DNA of 48,959 bases, from NCBI RefSeq assembly GCF_004310665.1, contig NZ_SIXF01000037.1, forward strand, positions 301 to 49,259. Direction: 5' to 3'. Shown piece by piece: positions 7,748-14,779 of the stretch; positions within the stretch are counted from its first letter, which is position 1, and each line of letters begins with the position of its first letter. Made by a program: the position numbers and the translations under genes. The notes under the pieces were generated by a model that searched no databases, was not told the origin of the DNA, and worked only from the letters and a program-made list of their open reading frames with translations. This DNA is from Pedobacter kyonggii. GTDB lineage: Bacteria; Bacteroidota; Bacteroidia; Sphingobacteriales; Sphingobacteriaceae.

Positions 7748-9640
7748 TTAAAAAGCAAAGCATGAGCAGCCTAATGCACCCCAAAATGCAGTGTAATTAT
7801 TTACAGGGAGGCTACTTGTTCTTACTGCATCGTGGTTGTGGTTGTGAACATTGCAACTGCCTACGCAAGAATGCACCATAGCCAAAACCGAATCGGTTCC
7901 GTTCGCATTTTTTGTTTTTCCCTGTTGATCTGTTCTATGAGTAGCTGCTGAATAGTATCCGTTATAACTGTTTGTTGGCGACCAATCGGGCAGAATCGGG
8001 ATTTTCGGTGGCGAAAAGGAAGAGAAATCACCTTTGGCATACACAATTTTGCCATCAACTAGAGTTAAATCAGATTCGATACTTTTGATCTGCTCATCGG
8101 CAACCTCGAAATAATCTTGGTTAAGTACAGCTAAATCTGCAAGCATGCCTACTTCGATATCGCCCTTTTTTTGCTGTTCATTCGAAAACCAGGCACTACC
8201 TCTGGTATATAGTTCTAAAGCGGTCTCTCTTGATAAAACGGTTTCTTCACTGTAGATTTTTAAGCCACCAACTGTTTTACCGGCAGTTAACCAAAACATG
8301 GAAACCCATGGATTGTAACTGCTTACACGGGTGGCATCAGAGCCTCCGCCAACAGGAACTTCCATTTCGAGCATCTTTTTAACCGGTGGTGTTTGGAGTG
8401 TCGCTTTTGCACCATAACGCTCGGTAAAATATTCACCCTGATAAGCCATTCTGCTCTGGATCGCTATGCCACCGCCCAATGCTTTTACACGTTCAATGTT
8501 CCTTTCGTCGATGGTTTCGGCATGGTCGAATATCCAGGGCAGGCCAGCAAAAGGAATATCTTTATTAACCTTTTCAAATACATTTAAAAACCGACCGATA
8601 CTTTCATTATAAGTGGCATGAAGCCTGAAAGGCCATCTTTTTTCGACCAGTAAACGCACCACACGTTCCAGTTCAGGCTCCATATTATCCGAAAGATCTG
8701 GCCGTGGCTGAAGAAAATCTTCAAAATCTGCTGCAGAGAAAACCAGCATCTCACCTGCCCCATTGTGGCGGTACATATCATCTCCCTGGTAAAGTTTTAC
8801 GGTATTGGTCCAGTTGTCAAAATCCTCAAACTCCTGTTTGGGGCGTTGGGTAAACAAGTTGTAGGCAATGCGAACGGTAAGTTGTTTTTGCTCATTTAGT
8901 TCGTTTACGACTTTATAATCGTCAGGGAAATTCTGAAAACCTCCACCGGCATCAATTACACTGGTAATCCCGAAACGGTTCAGTTCGGTCATAAAATGAC
9001 GGGTAGAATTTACCTGATGTTCATAAGAAAGTTTCGGGCCTTTGGCCAGCGTAGAATATAAAATCATGGCATTTGGGCTGGCGATAATCAGTCCGGTAGG
9101 TTCACCATTGGCATCTCTCTGGATTTCTCCGCCCGGAGGCGCAGGCGTATCTTTTGTATATCCAACGGCTTTAAGCGCAGCGCGGTTCATAAAAGCACGG
9201 TCGTATAAATGCAAAATAAACACAGGCGTTTCGGGTGCAATGGCATTTACTTCTTCCAGCGTTGGCATTCTTCTTTCGGCAAACTGAAACTCAGACCAGC
9301 CCCCAACTACGCGTACCCATTGTGGTGATGGGGTAATATCTACTTGCTCTTTAAGCATCCGTAAGGCATCAGCCAGTGATGGAACACCATCCCAGCGTAA
9401 TTCCAGATTGAAATTTAACCCACCACGGATTAAATGGATATGGGAGTCGTTAATCCCCGGAACAACCCGTTTTTTGCCAAGATCAATCAGCCTTGTTGCG
9501 GAACCCGAAAAATTCATGATGTCGCTATCACGACCAACGGCGATAAACTTGCCATCTTTAATGGCAACGGCTGTTATTTCTTCCTTGTGTTTGGCAATGG
9601 TATGAATCTTACCATTGAATAAAATGATATCTGCAGTCAT
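7748..9640 (-). CDS. Amidohydrolase-superfamily metal-dependent hydrolase (YtcJ-like)
   Basis: The 630-residue protein has the amidohydrolase composite domain at both ends and the TIM-barrel metal motif PGINDSHIHL (His67, His69) near the start. Further conserved stretches include DHAETID and GGGSDATRVSSYNPW in the last third, as in the YtcJ/exoenzyme-regulator-like group. No signal peptide is seen. The extreme C-terminus is rich in Cys and His: CVGSC, HNHNHD, and a final FWGALGCSCFAF. Substrates of this group are mostly unknown amides or N-acyl compounds. It overlaps nothing and is followed 2 bases later by DoxX. The functional class is clear, the substrate is not. Confidence 0.85.
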   Translation of the reverse strand: MTADIILFNGKIHTIAKHKEEITAVAIKDGKFIAVGRDSDIMNFSGSATRLIDLGKKRVVPGINDSHIHLIRGGLNFNLELRWDGVPSLADALRMLKEQVDITPSPQWVRVVGGWSEFQFAERRMPTLEEVNAIAPETPVFILHLYDRAFMNRAALKAVGYTKDTPAPPGGEIQRDANGEPTGLIIASPNAMILYSTLAKGPKLSYEHQVNSTRHFMTELNRFGITSVIDAGGGFQNFPDDYKVVNELNEQKQLTVRIAYNLFTQRPKQEFEDFDNWTNTVKLYQGDDMYRHNGAGEMLVFSAADFEDFLQPRPDLSDNMEPELERVVRLLVEKRWPFRLHATYNESIGRFLNVFEKVNKDIPFAGLPWIFDHAETIDERNIERVKALGGGIAIQSRMAYQGEYFTERYGAKATLQTPPVKKMLEMEVPVGGGSDATRVSSYNPWVSMFWLTAGKTVGGLKIYSEETVLSRETALELYTRGSAWFSNEQQKKGDIEVGMLADLAVLNQDYFEVADEQIKSIESDLTLVDGKIVYAKGDFSSFSPPKIPILPDWSPTNSYNGYYSAATHRTDQQGKTKNANGTDSVLAMVHSCVGSCNVHNHNHDAVRTSSLPVNNYTAFWGALGCSCFAF

Positions 9641-9666
9641 GGTATCTTCTTTTTGGATTTGAGATC

Positions 9667-10407
9667 TTAATTTTTAATGGCAGCAATTGCTTCCTGAATG
9701 CCTTCTCCAGCTGATGTAAAAAATGCCGGTCCTGCCAAAAGGATGACTTTCGCTACTGGTTTAAAGGTTGCCATGTTCTTTTCTTTTAACCAGTTTTGGG
9801 TTCTGTAGGCTTCGAAAATGCCTTTTACAACATTACCAGCAACCAATGCCGTCGGCGAGTTGATCCCTGCGTCTTTTAAATCACTTGCAAAAGAAAAGTT
9901 GTTTACACCAAGTTTAAGCGCTTCTCTCATGGCGATGCTGCCTACTCCGGTCATTAGTTCTGGAGTGAATTTATTTCGATCGCCAAGACCGATTAAAAGC
10001 AGGCGTTTGCCACCGATGGTACCTTTTGGTGGAGAAATTAAAATGGTTTCGTTGGCGTGACCCAAAAATTTCCCGCTTTTGCGGATTTCGGTGATCAAAC
10101 CTTTCATATCCTGATCTAAGTGTACCAAACCATTTAACGCTGGCGGAAGTGCGGGTGGCGAATTAAAAATATCTCCTTCGGTGTACTCAAAAACACAGGC
10201 AATCTGTAAAGCGCTAACCTGCGCCGATGGTCCCTGAACAACCCCTTCGATGGCAATCCCATCAACCGTACCCCAAACTTTGGCCGTTCCTATTGCGGTG
10301 GTATTTTGTGCAAATGCTGTTCCTGTAACAAATACAGAAAATATGATGATGGCCAGCCTGAAGTTTTGGATAGCAGCTATTGATTTTTTAGTGAAGTTAT
10401 TTTTCAT
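9667..10407 (-). CDS. Secreted protein resembling the M17 leucyl-aminopeptidase N-terminal domain only
   Basis: A 246-residue protein with an N-terminal signal peptide (hydrophobic stretch 17-33, cleavage likely after TAFA). The mature part resembles the macro-like N-terminal domain of M17 leucine aminopeptidases: TILISPPKGTIGGKRLLLIG, GDRNKFTPELMTGVGSIAMR and a following helix pattern. It ends where the catalytic zinc domain should begin, so none of the M17 active-site residues are present. It cannot be an M17 peptidase; a binding or structural role outside the cytoplasm is more likely. It sits 11 bases downstream of the porin gene and 26 bases upstream of the amidohydrolase. The domain assignment is moderately sure. 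Confidence 0.6.
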   Translation of the reverse strand: MKNNFTKKSIAAIQNFRLAIIIFSVFVTGTAFAQNTTAIGTAKVWGTVDGIAIEGVVQGPSAQVSALQIACVFEYTEGDIFNSPPALPPALNGLVHLDQDMKGLITEIRKSGKFLGHANETILISPPKGTIGGKRLLLIGLGDRNKFTPELMTGVGSIAMREALKLGVNNFSFASDLKDAGINSPTALVAGNVVKGIFEAYRTQNWLKEKNMATFKPVAKVILLAGPAFFTSAGEGIQEAIAAIKN

Positions 10408-10418
10408 TTTCTTATTGT

Positions 10419-11798
10419 TTAAAATTTGTATGATACCTGAGCATTAAAAAACTTTGAATTGTCCCAGAGTGGTACGACATCTTTTATAAAATCACCCACC
10501 CTGAAATATTGCCCCCCACAACTGAATGAAAGGTTGTTATTGAATTTATAATCTGCACTGAGCAGATAAGTGGTACCGATAAAACGATGGTTAGAAAGTG
10601 AACCTGAGGTATTAAAATTTCCGCTGGGGCGATAGATCCCATCGTTTGTAGAATACCTCCAGTTAAAAACAATATCAGCCTGGATGCTTAATTTATCGGT
10701 TGGGTTAAGGGTTAAGTAAGGATGCAGATCAATTAGGTTCGAAGGTCCGATGAGTGGGTTAAATCCAAAATAACCTCCTTTGGGATATAAGGGATTAAAG
10801 GTTTGGAGTTTCCCATCGCCAGCTTTCCTGTCGCCCGAGATATAATCATTCCGTAGGTTTACAGAGGGCTTAAGCTTGGTTTCTTCAAAAGTATAACCCA
10901 ATTCAATAGCCATTGTCCAGGCATCGATATTGCCACTTCCAAACTTGCCAAACTGATAGGCTGCTTCTACATTATAGATAAAACCACCGCCACTTTTCCA
11001 ATATCGCGTAGCCAGAGTATGCCTGATTTCTTTTGCTATGCCTTCTTCAAATTCAGCATCATCACGCCTGATGCCTAAATAATAGAAATCGAAGTTCCCG
11101 CCTTGTTGGATATTGAGGTTGGAATAAGCACCCCAAAGGTTGGCCTGATGGCTGGGGCGATTATCGAATACCCCGAAATTCACTTCGTCAGCCGCTAAAA
11201 CAAATGCATCCAGTGAAAACCGCGGTGTTGCATACATCAGTTTTGCTCCAGTAAAATATTGCCGTACGGTTGTCCCCTCTCTTACAGAAATTAACCGACC
11301 AGAGCCGTAATTAATTTCCTGCCTACCCAACCTAAGGGCTAATTTATTCGGTGAATCTTTAAGTATCCTATATTCTGCAAACAGATTTTGTACCACAAGC
11401 TGATCTTCATCAACCGGAGAGGGGCCATACTTACTGCCATTTTCGAGCGCACTGTTTACCTGAGCGAAAAACCGTAGTCTTTCTCCAACATTTAAATCAG
11501 CATAAAGCGAGTAGCGCTGTAAAAAAGAATAATTGAAACCCTGATTTTCGATCCAGTCTTCATTGATTTTTCCTCCATATTCCTCCCTGATTTCGCCACC
11601 AAAACTGAGGTAAACTTTTTTATCTACCGAAAGCGGCAGGAACTTTAACGTATTGTAGAGGTTCCTGGCCGAATCTTTCAGCTTGCTATAATCCTCATCG
11701 TAGCGCATTAGCTTAATGCCTTGGGCGAAAGCCACTGTTGTTGATAAGCAAAAACAGATTGCAACAACGAATGCCAAATGGGGATAATCAGTTCTCAT
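10419..11798 (-). CDS. Alginate-export-family outer-membrane beta-barrel protein
   Basis: The 459-residue protein has a signal peptide (cut likely after STTVAFA) and alternating amphipathic strands through to a terminal aromatic residue (FFNAQVSYKF), as expected for an outer-membrane barrel. The early segment LSFGGEIREEYGGKINEDW, the RLRFFAQVNSALENG stretch and the LGRQEINYGSGRL motif are typical of the AlgE/alginate-export family. In Bacteroidota such proteins are commonly general solute or anion porins rather than alginate exporters, and no alginate biosynthesis genes are nearby. It is the second gene of the operon and may allow passage of a substrate of the downstream hydrolases. Confidence 0.82.
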   Translation of the reverse strand: MRTDYPHLAFVVAICFCLSTTVAFAQGIKLMRYDEDYSKLKDSARNLYNTLKFLPLSVDKKVYLSFGGEIREEYGGKINEDWIENQGFNYSFLQRYSLYADLNVGERLRFFAQVNSALENGSKYGPSPVDEDQLVVQNLFAEYRILKDSPNKLALRLGRQEINYGSGRLISVREGTTVRQYFTGAKLMYATPRFSLDAFVLAADEVNFGVFDNRPSHQANLWGAYSNLNIQQGGNFDFYYLGIRRDDAEFEEGIAKEIRHTLATRYWKSGGGFIYNVEAAYQFGKFGSGNIDAWTMAIELGYTFEETKLKPSVNLRNDYISGDRKAGDGKLQTFNPLYPKGGYFGFNPLIGPSNLIDLHPYLTLNPTDKLSIQADIVFNWRYSTNDGIYRPSGNFNTSGSLSNHRFIGTTYLLSADYKFNNNLSFSCGGQYFRVGDFIKDVVPLWDNSKFFNAQVSYKF

Positions 11799-11814
11799 TT
11801 TATGTAAATGAGGG

Positions 11815-12447
11815 TTAGTGTTTTACCATTTTGTGTGCATACTGGATACCAAGGCCATAACCTGCACCGTATTTTTTCATTAATGTGGTTACAGGCTCAT
11901 AGGTTCCGGTTCTGGCCCAATCTCTTTGAAGTTCGAGGATGTACTGCACAGAAGTTACCGGTTTTACACCTGCATGAACCATCCGTTGAATGGCCCGTTC
12001 GTGTGCCTCATTGCTTACATCACCACAGGCATCAGTGATCACGAAAACGTCAAAACCTTCTGACAAGGCTGATAAAGCCGGACCAACGATACAAACACCT
12101 GTCCAAAGACCAGCCAATACAAGTTTCTTCTTTCCGGTTGCAGTGATTGCTTTGTAAGCTGGTTCATCTTCCCAGGTATTCATCGAAGTCCTATCGATAT
12201 AATTTGAAGTAGCCTGGGGATAAAATTCTTCAATTTCTGGAAAAACAGGGCCTGCAAACGAATCTTCGGCAACTGTGGTTACAATAGTGGGTACGTTAAA
12301 GATTTTAGATGCGCCACAAACAATGGCAACATTTGTACGAAGTTCGGTAATAGAGATGCTTTTTGTTGCAAAAGCCATCTGCCCCTCGAAATCGATTAAT
12401 ACTAATGCATGATTTTCCGGAGATAATAAGTCAGGTGATGGTTTCAT
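11815..12447 (-). CDS. Isochorismatase-family cysteine hydrolase (YcaC-like)
   Basis: A 210-residue cytoplasmic hydrolase of the isochorismatase-like fold. The catalytic Asp19 lies in LVLIDFEGQM and the nucleophile Cys119 in GLWTGVCIVGPAL; the preceding AGLWT and the following FVITDACGDVS also match the YcaC subgroup. These enzymes hydrolyse amides or imides, and the physiological substrate of YcaC-like members is unknown. It is the first gene of the thirteen-gene minus-strand operon, so its upstream region (12448-12566) should hold the main promoter. A TGGTAT element 29-44 bases before its start and a conserved motif further upstream are described separately. Confidence 0.87.
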   Translation of the reverse strand: MKPSPDLLSPENHALVLIDFEGQMAFATKSISITELRTNVAIVCGASKIFNVPTIVTTVAEDSFAGPVFPEIEEFYPQATSNYIDRTSMNTWEDEPAYKAITATGKKKLVLAGLWTGVCIVGPALSALSEGFDVFVITDACGDVSNEAHERAIQRMVHAGVKPVTSVQYILELQRDWARTGTYEPVTTLMKKYGAGYGLGIQYAHKMVKH

Positions 12448-12475
12448 AATTAAATATTTTTGTTTCCCTCACTGT

Positions 12476-12491
12476 TCCAAAAAACATACCA
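12476..12491 (-). promoter_or_regulatory. Candidate sigma-54-like -24/-12 promoter of the detox operon
   Basis: On the minus strand the bases read TGGTATGTTTTTTGGA. The TGG matches the -24 element and TTGG falls at the -12 position with 10 bases between the two GG pairs, as in sigma-54 promoters, although the -12 base pair is GG rather than GC. It lies 29 bases upstream of the isochorismatase start. The same TGGTATnTTTnTTG string stands before the activator gene at 19237 at the same distance from an upstream motif. Confidence 0.45.
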
Positions 12492-12542
12492 CCAAACAAA
12501 TAGCTATAAATCAGAATCTTACATAAAAACACACGAAATATG

Positions 12543-12566
12543 ATTAACTATATATCGTTGATTTAC
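12543..12566 (-). promoter_or_regulatory. Candidate activator-binding motif, copy A
   Basis: On the minus strand the core reads GTAAATCAACGATATATA. It matches copy B at 19070-19094 in 16 of 18 bases, and the last base of ACGATATA is separated by exactly 59 bases from the TGG of the promoter-like element, the same distance as in copy B. This fits an upstream activator site for one of the Fis-type sigma-54 regulators encoded next door. Confidence 0.55.
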
Positions 12567-12706
12567 GAATTTTAATATTGTTTTTACCAAAGGAAGTAGA
12601 GGGGAAAGCGTGTGTGTTTTAACCACAGAGAAAACAGAGTAGGGCACTGAGCGCACAATTTGGGTTTTTTAGTTAATTTTTCCGAACAGCGATTTGATTA
12701 AGGTAT

Positions 12707-12819
12707 CGTCATCCTATAGCTATCGGATGTGAGAAGGCTTTTTTTAGCCGACGAAGCAATCTTTATGGCAGGACTCGCGAACATGAAAGATTGCTTCGTC
12801 GTTCCTCCTCACAATGACG
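12707..12819. repeat. Long dispersed intergenic hairpin, copy 1
   Basis: A 16-base perfect stem, CGACGAAGCAATCTTT at 12749-12764 pairing with 12786-12801, is extended by imperfect outer arms that begin CGTCAT and end ATGACG. A second copy with the same GACGAAGCAATCTT core lies at 24558-24662. This is a non-coding repeat family, not a terminator specific to one gene. Confidence 0.8.
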
Positions 12820-13010
12820 ACCTATTTTGGGGATTTATTATAAGTAATTATTTCGGGGTCTATTTAAAACAAACATTTACCTCTGCGGAAATTTCCTAAA
12901 TCTGCGGGGTAAATTATTTGATCACCTAAACAATAACGAAAAAAAATCAAAAAATACCAACATTAAAACACAACATAACTCACTAAAAATCAGTAGTAAA
13001 AATAAACAAA

Positions 13011-13026
13011 TAACGAAATTTCGTTA
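13011..13026. promoter_or_regulatory. Perfect 16-bp palindrome upstream of the GAF sigma-54 activator
   Basis: TAACGAAATTTCGTTA is a perfect dyad located 56-71 bases before the start at 13082. Single TAACGAAA half-sites occur at 12934-12941 and, ahead of the haloperoxidase promoter, at 23268-23275. It could be an operator for autoregulation by the adjacent activator. Confidence 0.45.
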
Positions 13027-13081
13027 CCAATTTAACGAATCAAAATTCATTAATTAAATTTATAAACCCTACTTTAGCGAC

Positions 13082-14773
13082 ATGGAAAGCAAGGGCAATT
13101 TATCTGAAATTCAAAATCAAGAACATGCCATCCTAAATATTAATGGAGCTACAGTAGTTGAAATCGAAAATGCACGCTTGGTTAAAAAACTCGAACAAAA
13201 AGAAAGGGAAAATGCAGTTTTGTTATCGTTAAGCAACTCCATTGCTTCCATCAGAAATAAACTTGATCTCTTCGATGTTATAGACCTAAAGCTTAAAAAA
13301 TTATTTGATTTTGATGACTTTGTTATCTGTTTGATTAATGACGACCAGCAGACCCATAGTGCTTTCATCTATAACCAAAAAGAGGATTTTCTTAAAACAG
13401 CCGGTATAGCGCCAGAATCGTCTAAGAAGTACACGCTCGACGACGGCATGTGCAGGGCGATGATTTCTTCAGAAAAACCAATCGTTTTTAATGTTGAAGA
13501 AGTTTTAAGGTGGGATGACGCACCTGCCTGGTTATCATTTTGGCACAACAAAGGCATCAAAGAAATGATTGGTCTGAAAATGGTGGACCGATCAGCATGT
13601 ATCGGTTTCTTTTACCTCTACACTAAGAACATGAATTCGTTATCGAATATCTATTTTGATCTGCTGCAGGGCATTTCGCTGCAGATTTCAATAGCGATAT
13701 CGAACATCCGTGCAAACGAAAAAATAGAGCAGCAGCTCTTAGAAATCAATGCGTACAAACAAAAATTAGAGGATGAAAAAAGTTACCTGCAGGAAGAGAT
13801 CCAACACAAATACAACCATACAGAAATCATCGGGCAGAGCAAGTCGTTAAAAGGCATTTTCCATCTGATTGAGGCTGTGGCTGCTACCGATAGCACTGTA
13901 CTTATTACCGGGGAAACAGGAACAGGAAAAGAACTCATTGCAAGGGCATTACATAATTCCTCACTTCGCAGCAATGAATTGATGGTTAAAATCAATTGTG
14001 CCGCAATCCCTGCTAGCCTGGCTGAAAGTGAACTTTTTGGTCATGAAAAAGGCAGCTTTACAGGTGCAACAGAGCGGCGCATCGGCAAGTTTGAACTGGC
14101 ACACAATGGGACGCTTTTTTTGGATGAGATTGGCGAACTTTCATTAGAACTTCAGGTAAAGTTGCTCCGTGCATTACAGGAAAAGGAAATTGAACGGATT
14201 GGCGGCAGGGATGTAATTAAAACAAATGTAAGAATTATAGCTGCCACGAACAGGAATCTGCTAAAAGAGGTAGAAAAAGGAAGTTTCAGGAGCGACCTAT
14301 ATTACAGGTTAAACGTATTTCCAATTCCAATCCCACCGTTGAGGAATAGATTGGATGATATCCCTCATCTTACGGCATTCTTCATTGAACGCATTTCAAA
14401 AAAAACAGGAAAGCAGGTAAACGCCATTTCCAAAAGCGCGCTGAACAAACTCATGCTCTACCCCTGGCCGGGAAACGTGAGGGAGCTGGAGCATTTGATT
14501 GAACGTAGCATCTTATTAACATCCGGCAACATATTAAAAGAAATCCACCTACCTAAAACAGATAGAAATGAGGCAATTAACAATACGGATGAGCAAAAAA
14601 TCAAAAGCATCCACGAAAACGAGCGCGACCATATTCTATCGGTTTTAAAACGTTGCAAGGGAAAAATATCCGGTATCGGTGGAGCTGCAGAAATATTAAA
14701 TATCCCTGCTACCACCCTTAACTCAAAAATTAAAAAATTTAAGATTAAACGGGAACACATCCTGAATAAGTAA
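13082..14773 (+). CDS. GAF-domain sigma-54-dependent transcriptional activator (Fis family)
   Basis: The 563-residue protein has a GAF-like sensory domain (about 45-215), a short coiled coil, a sigma-54 AAA+ domain (about 250-480) and a Fis-type helix-turn-helix at the C-terminus ([20 protein letters not shown]). In the AAA+ domain the Walker A is GETGTGKE (277-284), the sigma-54 contact loop is GSFTGA (324-329) instead of the common GAFTGA, and Walker B is [10 protein letters not shown]. There is no receiver domain, so control should come from a ligand or redox signal at the GAF domain. It starts the plus-strand signalling block, and its stop lies 6 bases before the next kinase gene. It is a good candidate to regulate the divergent detox operon. 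Confidence 0.93.
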   Translation: MESKGNLSEIQNQEHAILNINGATVVEIENARLVKKLEQKERENAVLLSLSNSIASIRNKLDLFDVIDLKLKKLFDFDDFVICLINDDQQTHSAFIYNQKEDFLKTAGIAPESSKKYTLDDGMCRAMISSEKPIVFNVEEVLRWDDAPAWLSFWHNKGIKEMIGLKMVDRSACIGFFYLYTKNMNSLSNIYFDLLQGISLQISIAISNIRANEKIEQQLLEINAYKQKLEDEKSYLQEEIQHKYNHTEIIGQSKSLKGIFHLIEAVAATDSTVLITGETGTGKELIARALHNSSLRSNELMVKINCAAIPASLAESELFGHEKGSFTGATERRIGKFELAHNGTLFLDEIGELSLELQVKLLRALQEKEIERIGGRDVIKTNVRIIAATNRNLLKEVEKGSFRSDLYYRLNVFPIPIPPLRNRLDDIPHLTAFFIERISKKTGKQVNAISKSALNKLMLYPWPGNVRELEHLIERSILLTSGNILKEIHLPKTDRNEAINNTDEQKIKSIHENERDHILSVLKRCKGKISGIGGAAEILNIPATTLNSKIKKFKIKREHILNK

Positions 14774-14779
14774 CATTTA

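Larger units (their letters stand above)
12448..13081. other. 634-base divergent spacer between detox operon and sigma-54 regulators
   Basis: No gene is seen. From left to right the spacer holds the candidate operon promoter (12476-12491), activator motif copy A (12543-12566), an AACCACAGAG-type repeat (12621-12651), a long dispersed hairpin (12707-12819), a CTCTGCGG-type repeat (12879-12910), TAACGAAA half-sites (12934-12941) and a perfect palindrome (13011-13026) before the activator gene at 13082. Confidence 0.7.

Noticed and set aside
9667-10407. Active leucyl aminopeptidase
   Set aside because: The zinc-binding catalytic domain of M17 peptidases is wholly absent.
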